A DNA stretch of 64,000 bases from Ruminococcus flavefaciens. Its GTDB lineage: Bacteria; Bacillota; Clostridia; Oscillospirales; Ruminococcaceae. The notes beneath the pieces were generated by a model. That model was not told the origin of the DNA, searched no databases, and saw only the letters and a list, made by a program, of their open reading frames with translations. The stretch is from the NCBI RefSeq assembly GCF_900108555.1, contig NZ_FNWV01000001.1:62001-126000 (forward strand), read 5' to 3'. Below, one piece after another: positions 26,384-35,396 of the stretch; position 1 is the stretch's first letter, and each line of letters begins with the position of its first letter. The position numbers and the translations under genes were made by a program.

Positions 26384-27385
26384 TTGGAATATAAAGTTAA
26401 CTGCGGCATATGGGGAGCAATGTTCGGCGTCCCTGTTATTGTTGCCGACAATTTTCTCAAACTTGCTACAGGTGATCAGATCAAAGTGCTTCTGTATCTT
26501 TTGAGATGTTCAGGTAAAATATGTACGAGTGAGGATATATCAGCGAATACAGGTGTTACTGTTCAAGTCGCAGAAGATGCTGTACTTTTCTGGCAGCAGG
26601 CTAATGTTATTACTCCTCAGGGAACTATTTCGCAAACTGCCTCCAATTCAATAATGGTACAGCCACAGCCGCCTGAGTCGATCAGCACACCGCCTGCGCT
26701 TGCTTCACAGCAGCAGCCCGCAGCAGCTAAACTCCCTGACCATAAAATAACACTAAGCGGCGGTGAGATTGCAGCGATAATGCAGGACTCTCAGGATATA
26801 AGAGATCTTTTCAAAGTTGCTGAGACAATTATCGGCACACTGAAAAACAATCAGATGAATTCGATTATATGGATGTACGATCATCTTGGTTTGAAGAAGG
26901 AAGTTATCATAATCCTTCTTACTTACTGCGCTTCGATTGAAAAGACAAATACAGCTTATATCGAAAAAATCGCTTCCGCATGGGCAGAAAACGATATCAA
27001 CACTATGGAAGCTGCACAGGACGAAATACAAAAACGCAATGCTGCAAAAGACTACATACTAAGCATTATGAAAAAATTTGAAATGAACAGACGCCCTACC
27101 GCAAAGCAGGCTGAGTTCATTGAACAGTGGAAAAATGCAGGTTTCCAGCTTGAACTTGTACACTATGCATACGAAAAAACTATCGAACAGATAAACAAAT
27201 TAAGCTTCGATTATATAAATAAAATACTTCTTTCATGGCGTGACAGCGGTTTTATGACAGTACAAGACGTAAAAAATGCCGAAAACGATTTCAAGAAGAA
27301 TAAAAAAGGAAATTCTTCCAAAAAAGACATCAAAGATGCAGATATGGAAGGATATGAATCAATTATAAATCAGTTCTTATACTGA
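26384..27385 (+). CDS. dnaD: DnaD domain protein
   Basis: Primosome protein for replication initiation and restart. The 333 residues hold an N-terminal winged-helix-like part (ADNFLKLATGDQIKVLLYLLRCSG; SEDISANTGVTVQVAEDAVLFWQQANVI), a Pro/Gln/Ser-rich linker at about 90-120, and two DnaD/DnaB-type helical domains. One of these reads KDYILSIMKKFEMNRRPTAKQAEFIEQW, and YINKILLSW is a DnaD hallmark. The TTG start has GGAGG eight bases before it. An ATG 11 codons upstream lies in the -10 box. dnaC follows 11 bases later. Confidence 0.9.
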   Translation: MEYKVNCGIWGAMFGVPVIVADNFLKLATGDQIKVLLYLLRCSGKICTSEDISANTGVTVQVAEDAVLFWQQANVITPQGTISQTASNSIMVQPQPPESISTPPALASQQQPAAAKLPDHKITLSGGEIAAIMQDSQDIRDLFKVAETIIGTLKNNQMNSIIWMYDHLGLKKEVIIILLTYCASIEKTNTAYIEKIASAWAENDINTMEAAQDEIQKRNAAKDYILSIMKKFEMNRRPTAKQAEFIEQWKNAGFQLELVHYAYEKTIEQINKLSFDYINKILLSWRDSGFMTVQDVKNAENDFKKNKKGNSSKKDIKDADMEGYESIINQFLY

Positions 27386-27396
27386 GGAGGTAAAAA

Positions 27397-28359
27397 ATGG
27401 ACAGCTCTATTTTTGATAAAGCTCAGTCTATATTAACAAACAGACGTATGAAAGCTGTCAGCGAAAACGAGCAGCGAATAAGTGAAGTAAACAGCAAAAT
27501 ACCACAGATACGTGAGATAAATGAAGTACTTTTCAATACAGGAAAAGAACTTATTTCTATAATATCTAATAACAAAGGTAAAGATATTTCAGATAAGATC
27601 GAACAATTAAAGCAGTATAACCTTGGTGCGCAGGCAATGTCACGAAAAATTCTTGCCGAACACGGCTATCCCGAGGACTATCTTGATATTCATTACACTT
27701 GCCCAAAGTGTTGTGATACAGGGTATAACGGCAATAAATTCTGTGATTGCTTACGAAGCCTCTGTGGAAAACTCGCAGCAGATGATCTGAATAAGAGTTC
27801 TCAGCTGAAACTTTCTAATTTTGAGAGTTTTTCTCTTTCTTATTATTCCGGTGAAAATTATCTGGCTATGAAGAAAATCCTGGAATATACTATGCAGTAT
27901 GCCTCAACATTCTCTCCCGACTCTAAAAGCATACTCATGTTCGGTCAGACAGGACTTGGCAAAACACATCTTTCACTTGCTATAGCAAATAAAGTCCTCG
28001 AAAAAGGCTACAGCGTCATATACGACTCAGCTATAAACATTCTCAGAAACATCGAAAAAGAGCATTTCAGCTATGAACATTCATCGGAAATGATAGATCT
28101 TGTTATGAATACCGATCTGCTTATTCTCGATGATATGGGCACAGAATATGAATCCCAGTTTTATAATGCAACTATATATAACATCATTAACACACGTTTA
28201 AACTGCGGTAAGCCATCAATAATAAGCACTAACCTTGACCTTGCAGGTATCGCACGAAGATACGACAAAAGAGTAGTTTCGCGTATCGTTTCTATGTATT
28301 CATGTCTCGAATTCAAGGGCGATGATGTCAGATTACAGATAAGAAAAAACAGCATATAA
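27397..28359 (+). CDS. dnaC: DnaC/DnaI-type helicase loader ATPase
   Basis: AAA+ ATPase of 320 residues that loads the replicative helicase together with DnaD. It has a helical N-terminal domain, a Cys-rich zinc-binding segment from residue 102 (CPKCCDTGY, then CDC), Walker A GQTGLGKT (183-190), Walker B LLILDDMG, sensor 1 (STNL) and a terminal arginine-rich SRIVSMYSCLEFKGDDVR. The ribosome site GAGGAGG lies seven bases before ATG. It pairs with dnaD in one transcript, which ends at a strong terminator. Confidence 0.92.
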   Translation: MDSSIFDKAQSILTNRRMKAVSENEQRISEVNSKIPQIREINEVLFNTGKELISIISNNKGKDISDKIEQLKQYNLGAQAMSRKILAEHGYPEDYLDIHYTCPKCCDTGYNGNKFCDCLRSLCGKLAADDLNKSSQLKLSNFESFSLSYYSGENYLAMKKILEYTMQYASTFSPDSKSILMFGQTGLGKTHLSLAIANKVLEKGYSVIYDSAINILRNIEKEHFSYEHSSEMIDLVMNTDLLILDDMGTEYESQFYNATIYNIINTRLNCGKPSIISTNLDLAGIARRYDKRVVSRIVSMYSCLEFKGDDVRLQIRKNSI

Positions 28360-28360
28360 A

Positions 28361-28396
28361 AAGGCTGCCTTTACGGCAGCCTTAAATTTTTATTTT
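28361..28396. terminator. Convergent terminator between dnaC and the lipoprotein gene
   Basis: A 9-bp GC-rich stem (28361-28369 with 28375-28383) with T-rich flanks on both sides. Confidence 0.85.
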
Positions 28397-29658
28397 GCTT
28401 CAAGATCAAGCTTAAACGGTGAATATCTGCTGTATGCAGTATTATTCTTATTAACTGATAAGCTCTCGGATATTCCCTTCATCATATCCTGAAAATCCTT
28501 ATAATAACGCTCACTTAGGAGAGATTCGATCTGATCCTTGCTCCAAAGATCATCATCTGTCATTCTTTCCTTGATATCAGCCTTGATAACTATATAGATA
28601 GTATCATCATCGTACTGATACTTTTCAGCCTTATAATCATCGAGCTTGTTGAACAGATAATCATTGTAATCCTTCTGTGATTTCTTAGCAGCTTCCTGCT
28701 CAGCAGACAGTGTAGTAGTTGTAGCTGTATCGTCGGTATTCTCCTCAGCAACTGTTGTAGTATACTTTGTTACAAGAACTTCATTTGCGTAAGGATCAGT
28801 TGTAGTAGTTGTTGCGCTTGCATCGGTAGTAGTTGTCGTCGTAGTTGTTGTAGTTACTGTCTCCCCTGCCTCCTTAGCAGCTTCTTCAGCAGCCTTAGCT
28901 GCACGCTCTTCAACATACTTGTTGTATTCTTCCCCACACTCGTCTATCTTCTTGAGTTTCTTATCATTTGAGCTCTGAGAATTGATCTCCTTAATGTATT
29001 CATCAGCCATTTTGTTGAGTGTACGCTTCTCATCTGCACCATACTGCTCACCATTTTCATCAACAAGACTTATAGTGAAATACTTTACTCTTGTAGTCTT
29101 GTCCTGATAATACTCCTTCAATTCGCTTTCCGAACATCCTTTTTCAGCATCGATTCCGTAATAATGCTTGAAAATTGCTTCTGTCTTAAATGAATTCTCA
29201 ATTATCTTTCTGAGAGATTCTTCACCAACGCCGTTTACGGAAAGAGTAGAATTTGAACTGTTTTGAGAAAGATAATCCTTGACCTGCGCCTTTTCATCAG
29301 CAGTAAGTTCTCCGCCTATCTTTTCAAATTCCTTCTCACTTGCAACAAAATCTCTGCAAGCCTCAGTTGCCTGATCCTGTATCCAGTCTACAGCATCCTT
29401 TGACTGGATCGTTGAATTTTTTACTTCATCCAATGTAGGCATCTGACCGTTCTTTGAGTACAGCTCATACTGTGCAGTATTATAAGCATATATCTCATTA
29501 TAAATAAATACGCCTGCGGGTACTTCATATCCATCAACAGTAAGAGCTGTCTGAGAGCCCTTTCCGAATGTAATTGCCTCAGGTGCGCTGCAGCTTGCAG
29601 AAGCAGCAGCAAGTGCGAATGCCGCAGCAGCTGCAGCAAACTTATTAAACTTATTCAT
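28390..29658 (-). CDS. Thr-rich SurA/PrsA-like lipoprotein
   Basis: A 422-residue predicted lipoprotein. A basic start and hydrophobic Ala-rich stretch end in a lipobox-like SASC (Cys23). The body (TVDGYEVPAGVFIYNEIY...; a long helical section; KEYYQDKTTRVKYFTISL) resembles the SurA N-terminal chaperone-like segments of peptidyl-prolyl isomerase lipoproteins, but no parvulin catalytic domain is evident. A helical KAAEEAAKEAGE segment leads into runs of ten and five Thr and a later TATTTT. A folding or secretion role on the cell surface is inference. It has its own promoter. Confidence 0.75.
   Translation of the reverse strand: MNKFNKFAAAAAAFALAAASASCSAPEAITFGKGSQTALTVDGYEVPAGVFIYNEIYAYNTAQYELYSKNGQMPTLDEVKNSTIQSKDAVDWIQDQATEACRDFVASEKEFEKIGGELTADEKAQVKDYLSQNSSNSTLSVNGVGEESLRKIIENSFKTEAIFKHYYGIDAEKGCSESELKEYYQDKTTRVKYFTISLVDENGEQYGADEKRTLNKMADEYIKEINSQSSNDKKLKKIDECGEEYNKYVEERAAKAAEEAAKEAGETVTTTTTTTTTTDASATTTTTDPYANEVLVTKYTTTVAEENTDDTATTTTLSAEQEAAKKSQKDYNDYLFNKLDDYKAEKYQYDDDTIYIVIKADIKERMTDDDLWSKDQIESLLSERYYKDFQDMMKGISESLSVNKNNTAYSRYSPFKLDLEAK
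28799..28855 (-). repeat. Triplet tract encoding poly-Thr
   Basis: Near-repeated ACN codons inside the lipoprotein gene give runs of ten and five Thr. The codons vary, so it is not a perfect microsatellite, but length change between strains is possible. Confidence 0.7.
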
Positions 29659-29704
29659 CTGTAAATTCCTCCGATATAATTGTAGATTCCAGATACTGTT
29701 TTAT

Positions 29705-29733
29705 TATACTACATTTTTTTTATTTTGTCCATA
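29705..29733 (-). promoter_or_regulatory. Promoter of the lipoprotein gene
   Basis: Minus-strand TGGACA (29733-29728), 17-bp spacer, TATAAT (29710-29705). The GGAGGAA ribosome site follows further down. Confidence 0.8.
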
Positions 29734-29812
29734 GTATAATGAAAAATTTTTTCTATTTATCACCAAACCACCTTATTAAATAAATTATCTTAAATATTTT
29801 TATGTTATATCC

Positions 29813-29841
29813 TTGACTTAATGACAAATAAATGATACAAT
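29813..29841 (+). promoter_or_regulatory. Promoter of the thyX-mltG operon
   Basis: TTGACT (29813-29818), 17-bp spacer, TACAAT (29836-29841) with an extended TGA. Confidence 0.8.
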
Positions 29842-29882
29842 TATTGTATATGCTTTATTATTAATAAGGAAGGTGTCCTGTT

Positions 29883-30662
29883 TTGAAGGTAAAACTCCTG
29901 TCACATACTCCTGATCCCGAAAGACTTGTTGCAACAGCAGCAAAGCTCTGTTATTCAAGCAGCGATATTGAGTCACTCAGAGACGGGCTCACAGATGAAA
30001 AAACCGAAAGTTTCATTGATATGCTTGCGTCCATCGGACACGAAAGCGTCATGGAACACGTTTCGTTTACTTTTGGGATTGAAGGTGTCTCAAGAGCTTG
30101 TACACATCAGCTTGTAAGACATCGTATTGCTTCATATTCACAAAAGAGCCAGAGATACGTAAACGAGAACGGATTTGAGTTTATAACACCTCCTGCTATT
30201 GAGGAACTTCCCGAGGCAAAATCGGAGTACGACAGAGTTATCGCTGAGATAACAGACAGCTATGCAAAAATTGCCGAACTCCTTACCGAAAAGCATACAA
30301 AGGAATTGATTGCACAGGGGCTTGATGAAAAAAGTGCTCGTTCAAAGGCATCAAAGCTTGCAAATGAAGATGCTCGTTTTATACTGCCCAATGCCTGTGA
30401 GACAAAAATTGTCGTTACAATGAATGTGCGTTCACTGTTCAATTTCTTCCGCCACCGCTGCTGCAACCGAGCACAGTGGGAGATAAGAGCCGTAGCTAAT
30501 GAAATGCTAAGACAATGCCTTGAAGTAGCACCTCATATCTTTTCTCATGCAGGTCCTTCATGCGTTTCCAGTGGAAAATGTCCTGAGGGCAAGATGACCT
30601 GCGGAAAAATAAACGAAGTAAAAGAATATTTTGATACTTTGAAAAAAACTGATATCAGGTGA
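29883..30662 (+). CDS. thyX: Flavin-dependent thymidylate synthase
   Basis: Makes dTMP from dUMP using methylene-THF, FAD and NADPH, and releases THF without oxidising it to DHF. The 259-residue protein carries the ThyX motif RHRIASYSQKSQR (starting at R79). HESVMEHVSFTFGIEGVSRACTHQLVRHR and the late NVRSLFNFFRHRCC..AQWEIR are further signatures. The start is TTG with AAGGAAGG upstream. First gene of an operon that also encodes a 5-formyl-THF cyclo-ligase, so folate use may be linked. Confidence 0.96.
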   Translation: MKVKLLSHTPDPERLVATAAKLCYSSSDIESLRDGLTDEKTESFIDMLASIGHESVMEHVSFTFGIEGVSRACTHQLVRHRIASYSQKSQRYVNENGFEFITPPAIEELPEAKSEYDRVIAEITDSYAKIAELLTEKHTKELIAQGLDEKSARSKASKLANEDARFILPNACETKIVVTMNVRSLFNFFRHRCCNRAQWEIRAVANEMLRQCLEVAPHIFSHAGPSCVSSGKCPEGKMTCGKINEVKEYFDTLKKTDIR

Positions 30663-30666
30663 TATA

Positions 30667-31557
30667 ATGCTTGAATTCAGAGATATTGCCATAACCGACA
30701 AGGAACGTATCAATGCTGCACTGAACAAGTCTCAGTTTATGGGCTGTGAGTACAGCTTTGCCAATAATATGGCGTGGAAAAGGCTTGGCGATTCACAAAT
30801 ATCTTTTTATAAAGATTTTTACATATGCTGCTCATTCAGATCAGAAGATGGTGTCCCCCGCTTCTTTTTTCCGTCTGGCGAAGGTGATTACCGCGAAGTC
30901 ATTTCTGAAATGAAGGCTTATTCCGAAAAACTCGGGAAGCCGCTGCGAGTCGCAGGAATTACAGAAAAAACACTTCAAATGCTAAATGAAGTTTTTCCTG
31001 ACAGTTTCTCGGTATCGACCGATGAAGGCGACTGGGATTACATATATAATACTCAGGATCTGATAACTCTTTCGGGCAGAAAATATCATGGAAAGCGCAA
31101 TCATCTTGCACATTTCAACAAGCTTGATGCTGAGTTCAAAATGATGACGGAAAATGACTTTAATGACTGCATCACTTTCAGTACTATTGAGTACAATAAC
31201 AGAAATGAAGAACACGATCATTCATATATAGCCGAACAATACGCTATAAACACGTATTTCACTTACTTCCATGAACTTGGACTTAAAGGCGGAGTTATAC
31301 GTATCGGCGGTGAAGTAGCTGCATTCACTATCGGAGACCAGCTCAATAACGAAACGTTCTGTGTTCATATTGAAAAAGCAGATACAAAATACGACGGCAT
31401 CTATGCAGGCATAAACAATTGCTTTGCTAAAGAAGCTGCCGCTCAATATAAATATATCAATCGTGAGGAAGATCTCGGGATAGAGGGACTGCGTAAAGCA
31501 AAGCAGTCGTATCACCCTGCTTTTCTTCTGAAAAAATATATTGTAACTTTTAAATGA
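30667..31557 (+). CDS. DUF2156 protein (lysyl-PG synthase C-terminal-like)
   Basis: A 296-residue protein of two GNAT-like halves, recognised as DUF2156 by LSGRKYHGKRNHLAHFNKL, GGVIRIGGEVAAFTIG, CVHIEKADTKYDGIYAGINNCFA and YINREEDLGIEGLRKAKQSYHPAFLLKKY. The family is related to the C-terminal catalytic domain of MprF (aminoacyl transfer from tRNA to a lipid). There is no membrane segment, so the acceptor is unknown. It lies four bases after thyX with a AGGTGAT ribosome site. Confidence 0.85.
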   Translation: MLEFRDIAITDKERINAALNKSQFMGCEYSFANNMAWKRLGDSQISFYKDFYICCSFRSEDGVPRFFFPSGEGDYREVISEMKAYSEKLGKPLRVAGITEKTLQMLNEVFPDSFSVSTDEGDWDYIYNTQDLITLSGRKYHGKRNHLAHFNKLDAEFKMMTENDFNDCITFSTIEYNNRNEEHDHSYIAEQYAINTYFTYFHELGLKGGVIRIGGEVAAFTIGDQLNNETFCVHIEKADTKYDGIYAGINNCFAKEAAAQYKYINREEDLGIEGLRKAKQSYHPAFLLKKYIVTFK

Positions 31558-31570
31558 AAGGATAAAGAAA

Positions 31571-32113
31571 ATGATATACGTCTTTCTTGCAAACGGATTT
31601 GAAGAGACAGAAGCTATTGCACCTATCGACCTGCTCAGACGTGCAGGCAAACAGGTCATAACTGTAGGTGTTGGCGATAATATAATCACAGGTTCACACG
31701 GTATCCCTGTTGTTACCGATACAATTGCTCAGGAAGCTCCTCTTACAGATGAACTTGAAATGATCGTTCTCCCCGGTGGTATGCCTGGTACACTTAATCT
31801 TGAAAAGTCTGAATATGTTCAGGCTGCCATTGATTACTGTGTTTCAAACAATAAATTCATCGGTGCTATATGTGCTGCTCCTTCAATACTCGGACACAAA
31901 GGACTTCTCAAAGGCAAGACTGCTGTATGCTATGAGGGATTTGAAACTCAGCTCGACGGCGCAAATATCGGAAACGGCGGAGTTGCGGAAGACAGTATCT
32001 TTATTACTGCAAGAGGTGCAGGTGTTGCCGTTGATTTTGGTTTGAAACTCGTTGAAAAATGTCATTCAAAGGCGGAAAGCCAACGACAGCGAAATGCTAT
32101 TTTATGTGACTGA
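31571..32113 (+). CDS. DJ-1/PfpI family protein
   Basis: A 180-residue class I glutamine amidotransferase-like fold protein of the DJ-1/YajL type. The nucleophile Cys101 is in IGAICAAPSILG, the conserved Glu12 in GFEETEA, and LPGGMPG and ITARGAGVAVDFGL are visible. Family members act as glyoxalase or deglycase-like repair proteins, or as oxidative-stress chaperones. The ribosome site GAAAGGA lies seven bases before ATG. The next gene starts right after its stop. Confidence 0.9.
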   Translation: MIYVFLANGFEETEAIAPIDLLRRAGKQVITVGVGDNIITGSHGIPVVTDTIAQEAPLTDELEMIVLPGGMPGTLNLEKSEYVQAAIDYCVSNNKFIGAICAAPSILGHKGLLKGKTAVCYEGFETQLDGANIGNGGVAEDSIFITARGAGVAVDFGLKLVEKCHSKAESQRQRNAILCD

Positions 32114-32114
32114 T

Positions 32115-32675
32115 ATGGATAATAAAAAAGAACTTAGAAAAGAATATTCTCATCTTCGAGCGGAGATACGTGATAAAGTCTCAAAAGACCTTGATATCAC
32201 CGAAAGGCTGCTTGAAGAGGAAAAAATAGAAGAAGCCGATAATGTACTGCTTTACGCCTCTTTTGGTTCGGAAGTAGATACATATCTGCTCATAGATAAG
32301 CTTATAGAAATGGGAAAAAATGTGGCACTTCCCAAATGCGGCTCAGAGCGTTCAATGACTTTTCATCTCATTGAATCAGTTGCCGATCTGCATGAGGGTA
32401 TGTACCGTATTCCCGAACCTGACAGTGCTCTCCCAAAGCCTGTTATAACCGATAAAACTGTCTGCATAATCCCGGGGCTCGCTTTTACAGAAGAAGGCGG
32501 CAGACTCGGATACGGCGGAGGATACTATGACGAGTTCATCTCTGAAAATCCCGATATTTTCACAATTGCTCTTGCTTATGAAGAACTCATTGTAAAACAG
32601 CTTCCTCTTATGCAGCATGATCTTGTCGTAAATCTTATTGTAACTGAAGAAAGGACGGTGCTCTGCAATGGCTGA
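32115..32675 (+). CDS. 5-formyltetrahydrofolate cyclo-ligase
   Basis: ATP-dependent conversion of 5-formyl-THF to 5,10-methenyl-THF, which rescues folate from a dead-end form. Residues KKELRKEYSHLR (start), YASFGSEVDTYLLI, VALPKCGS and the hallmark IPGLAFTEEGGRLGYGGGYYDEFI are visible. The ATG at 32115 lies one base after the DJ-1 stop and gives 186 residues, the family length, but its ribosome site is weak. Starts at 32052 or 32094 are possible but lie inside the DJ-1 gene. It overlaps mltG by eight bases. Confidence 0.93.
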   Translation: MDNKKELRKEYSHLRAEIRDKVSKDLDITERLLEEEKIEEADNVLLYASFGSEVDTYLLIDKLIEMGKNVALPKCGSERSMTFHLIESVADLHEGMYRIPEPDSALPKPVITDKTVCIIPGLAFTEEGGRLGYGGGYYDEFISENPDIFTIALAYEELIVKQLPLMQHDLVVNLIVTEERTVLCNG

Positions 32676-34140
32676 TAACAATAATGATGTTATCAATGAT
32701 ATCCTCAATCAGCTGGATCAAGCTAAAAAATCAAGCGAAGCAGAGGCATTAAAAAAAGAAGAAGAAATAAAAGAAGAGGTCGCTGAGACAAAAGCTGAAA
32801 TACCTGTAAAAAAAGTTGTATCTCATGCAAAAGAACCTGAAATGGCAGTGCGAAATTCTGCTAATGTCAGAAGACAGGAAGCTGAAATCCCCAAAAATGA
32901 ACGTCCTGTTCCACCACCTGCACAACAGGATTACATTCCTCAGAGGAATAATGCCGCCGTAAAGCGAAACAACGCTCACCATAAGAAAAAGAAGAAGAAA
33001 AGAAGCCGTTTACCTGGCGTTCTTATCCTTACAGTATTCATTTTTGCTGTTTCCATATGCCTTTCACTTGTTATCATCGCCTTTGGCAGAGATATGTTCG
33101 GCATTGGCAAGAGCGATAATACCAAGCTCATTAACGTTCCCGAGAATGCCACTACAAAGGAAATATCCGAGCTTCTGTATGATGAAGGCATCATAAATTC
33201 TCCTAAGTGCTTCCAGCTTTTCACAAAGTTCAGAAAATCTGCGGACGTTTATCTCGCAGGCGAACATTTTGTAAGCCCGAGCATGGCATATGAAACTATC
33301 ATAAACAAGCTTACGAGCGTTGAGGAAGAGTCGCAGAAGGAAGCAGTATCAATAACCTTCTATGAAGGTATAAACCTTTATGAAGCAGCTGAACTGCTCG
33401 ATGACGAAGGTGTATGCAAGGCTGACGATTTCCTCTTCAATTTCAATGCAGCAGATTACGGATTTGATTTTGAAAAGTATCTTTCAAAAGATACAAATAC
33501 TCTGAAGTTTACCGAAACACGTATGGAAGGATATCTCTTCCCCGATACTTATACTTTTACTAAAGATATGGATCCGGAAGAAGTATGCCAGAAGATATAT
33601 TTCAACTTCAATCAGAAAATGACCAATGATAGACTGGAAAGAATGGCTAAGCTCAATCTTTCACTTGATCAGCTCATCACTTTTGCTTCTATAGTTCAAA
33701 AGGAAGTTAATAACCGCGAGGAAATGAATCATGTTGCAAGTGTATTCTGGAACAGACTTGAACACACTGACGCAGAAACAGTAGGAATGCTTCAGTCTGA
33801 TCCGACAAGGAATTACTCTGAAATAATACGTTCGCACATGGAAGTAATCAACAAGGATATAATAAATGCATATGACACATATGTAAGTAAGGGACTCCCT
33901 CCCGGAGCTATATGTAACCCGGGTTTAGACGCTATAGATGCAGTTCTTGAAAAGATGCCTTCAGATGATTACTACTTCATTGCTAATATCTACACAGGTG
34001 AAACAAAATTTGCTAAGACTAATGATGAGCATGAGCAGAACAAGGCTATAGTACAGGCTGATCAGGAAGCAGAAAAAGAACGCCGTGAGGCAGAAGAGGC
34101 AGCTGCTGCGGCAGCCGCTGCCGAATCGGAGGAATATTGA
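32668..34140 (+). CDS. mltG: Endolytic murein transglycosylase MltG
   Basis: Membrane-bound lytic transglycosylase that cuts nascent glycan strands. The 490 residues include an unusually long acidic/basic cytoplasmic N-terminal part (about 1-110, Glu/Lys-rich, then KKKKKKRSR), one membrane segment at about 115-138, LysM-like and YceG domains, and TFASIVQKE with the catalytic-type Glu at 346. The usual E-K-E reads Q-K-E here, but the second Glu, equivalent to E218 of E. coli, is kept. GMLQSDPT and GLPPGAICNPG follow. The C terminus is Ala/Glu rich. Confidence 0.93.
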   Translation: MADNNNDVINDILNQLDQAKKSSEAEALKKEEEIKEEVAETKAEIPVKKVVSHAKEPEMAVRNSANVRRQEAEIPKNERPVPPPAQQDYIPQRNNAAVKRNNAHHKKKKKKRSRLPGVLILTVFIFAVSICLSLVIIAFGRDMFGIGKSDNTKLINVPENATTKEISELLYDEGIINSPKCFQLFTKFRKSADVYLAGEHFVSPSMAYETIINKLTSVEEESQKEAVSITFYEGINLYEAAELLDDEGVCKADDFLFNFNAADYGFDFEKYLSKDTNTLKFTETRMEGYLFPDTYTFTKDMDPEEVCQKIYFNFNQKMTNDRLERMAKLNLSLDQLITFASIVQKEVNNREEMNHVASVFWNRLEHTDAETVGMLQSDPTRNYSEIIRSHMEVINKDIINAYDTYVSKGLPPGAICNPGLDAIDAVLEKMPSDDYYFIANIYTGETKFAKTNDEHEQNKAIVQADQEAEKERREAEEAAAAAAAAESEEY

Positions 34141-35357
34141 TGAACGAACTTGAAGTTCTCTCCCCTGCGGGTGATGAAGAAAGATTTGCAGCTGCTCTTA
34201 ATTACGGTGCAGATGCTGTTTATCTTGGCAGAAAACAATTCGGTATGCGCGCATCACCGCTCAACTTTGAATTTGAGCAGCTTTGCAAAGCGGTTGAAGC
34301 CGCACATTCAAAAGGTGTTAAGGTATATCTGACCTGCAATACTCTGCCAAGGAACTCAGAGATCCCCTTTTTTGAAAGATTTGTTAAGGAAGCGGTAGAT
34401 GCAAAGGTCGATGCACTCATAGTAGCTGATATCGGCTTACTGATGCTTATAAAAAAATACGCACCTGACATGGAGATACACATCTCAACTCAGACGGGTA
34501 TCGTCAATTATGTTACTGCACGAGAACTTTATAACATGGGCGCAAAGAGAGTTGTTCTTGCACGAGAGCTTTCGCTTGATGAAATAGCTGAGATACGTGC
34601 AAAAACATCTCCTGATCTCGATATTGAAACATTTGTACATGGCGCAATGTGTGTTTCTTTTTCAGGCAGATGCCTGCTTTCACAGTATCTTGTAAACAGA
34701 GACGCTAACCGAGGTGAATGCGCGCAGCCTTGCCGATGGGGATATCACCTTATGGAAGAAAAACGTCCCGGAGAGTTCTTCCCTGTTTATGAAGATGAAA
34801 AAGGTACTTATATCCTCAACTCAAAGGATATGTGTATGATCGAGCATATAGACAAGCTTGCTCAGGTAGGCGTTAAGAGTCTGAAAATAGAAGGCCGTGC
34901 AAAATCCGCATATTATGTAGCTGTTGTTACTAACGCTTACAGAATGGCTGTGGATCATTATTACAAAGATCCTGATAACTTCACTCTTCCTGAATGGATA
35001 AGAGACGAAGTCTATAAGGTAAGCCACAGAAAATATTGTAACGGATTTTTCTTTGGAACTCCCGAAGAGTCACAGTACTATGAAAACAGCGGTTACATCA
35101 GAAATTATGATGTTGTTGCTGTTGTTGAAAAATGCGAAAACGGAACAGTTTACTGTACACAGCGAAATCGTTTCTTTGCAGGTGATACAGTTGAATTACT
35201 TGCTCCTTCACAGAAACCTGTAGAAATGAAGCTTGATAAGCTCTATGACGAAAACGGTGAAGAGATCGAGACTGCAAACCACGCTATGATGAAATTCTCA
35301 TTCAAGTCTGATATTGTCTTCCCCAATGGTACAGTTATCCGTAAAGAAACAACATAA
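34140..35357 (+). CDS. U32 family (TrhP/YrrO-like) protein
   Basis: U32 'peptidase' family proteins of this branch act in prephenate-dependent tRNA uridine hydroxylation (TrhP) in E. coli and Bacillus. The 405-residue protein starts ELEVLSPAGDEERFAAALNYGADAVYLG, with the Cys-rich core FVHGAMCVSFSGRCLLSQ...GECAQPCRW (Fe-S-type) and LNSKDMCMIEHI, LKIEGRAKSAYYVA. The ATG at 34140 (overlapping the mltG stop, TGATG) has GGAGGA upstream. Bacillus has two such genes after mltG (yrrN, yrrO); only one is seen here. The peptidase name is historical. Confidence 0.9.
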   Translation: MNELEVLSPAGDEERFAAALNYGADAVYLGRKQFGMRASPLNFEFEQLCKAVEAAHSKGVKVYLTCNTLPRNSEIPFFERFVKEAVDAKVDALIVADIGLLMLIKKYAPDMEIHISTQTGIVNYVTARELYNMGAKRVVLARELSLDEIAEIRAKTSPDLDIETFVHGAMCVSFSGRCLLSQYLVNRDANRGECAQPCRWGYHLMEEKRPGEFFPVYEDEKGTYILNSKDMCMIEHIDKLAQVGVKSLKIEGRAKSAYYVAVVTNAYRMAVDHYYKDPDNFTLPEWIRDEVYKVSHRKYCNGFFFGTPEESQYYENSGYIRNYDVVAVVEKCENGTVYCTQRNRFFAGDTVELLAPSQKPVEMKLDKLYDENGEEIETANHAMMKFSFKSDIVFPNGTVIRKETT

Positions 35358-35361
35358 AAGA

Positions 35362-35396
35362 AAGGCTGATACAATTTGTATCAGCCTTGTTTTTTA
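35362..35396. terminator. Convergent terminator of the thyX operon and the ExbD-like trio
   Basis: A 12-bp stem (35362-35373 with 35377-35388, loop ATT) followed by a T tract on the plus side. The minus side is AAG-rich, with TTTT after it. Confidence 0.85.

Noticed and set aside
33691..33708. MltG catalytic Glu lost (Q in place of E in E-K-E)
   Set aside because: The changed residue is the first of the pair; the Glu equivalent to E218 of E. coli MltG is still present (Glu346).
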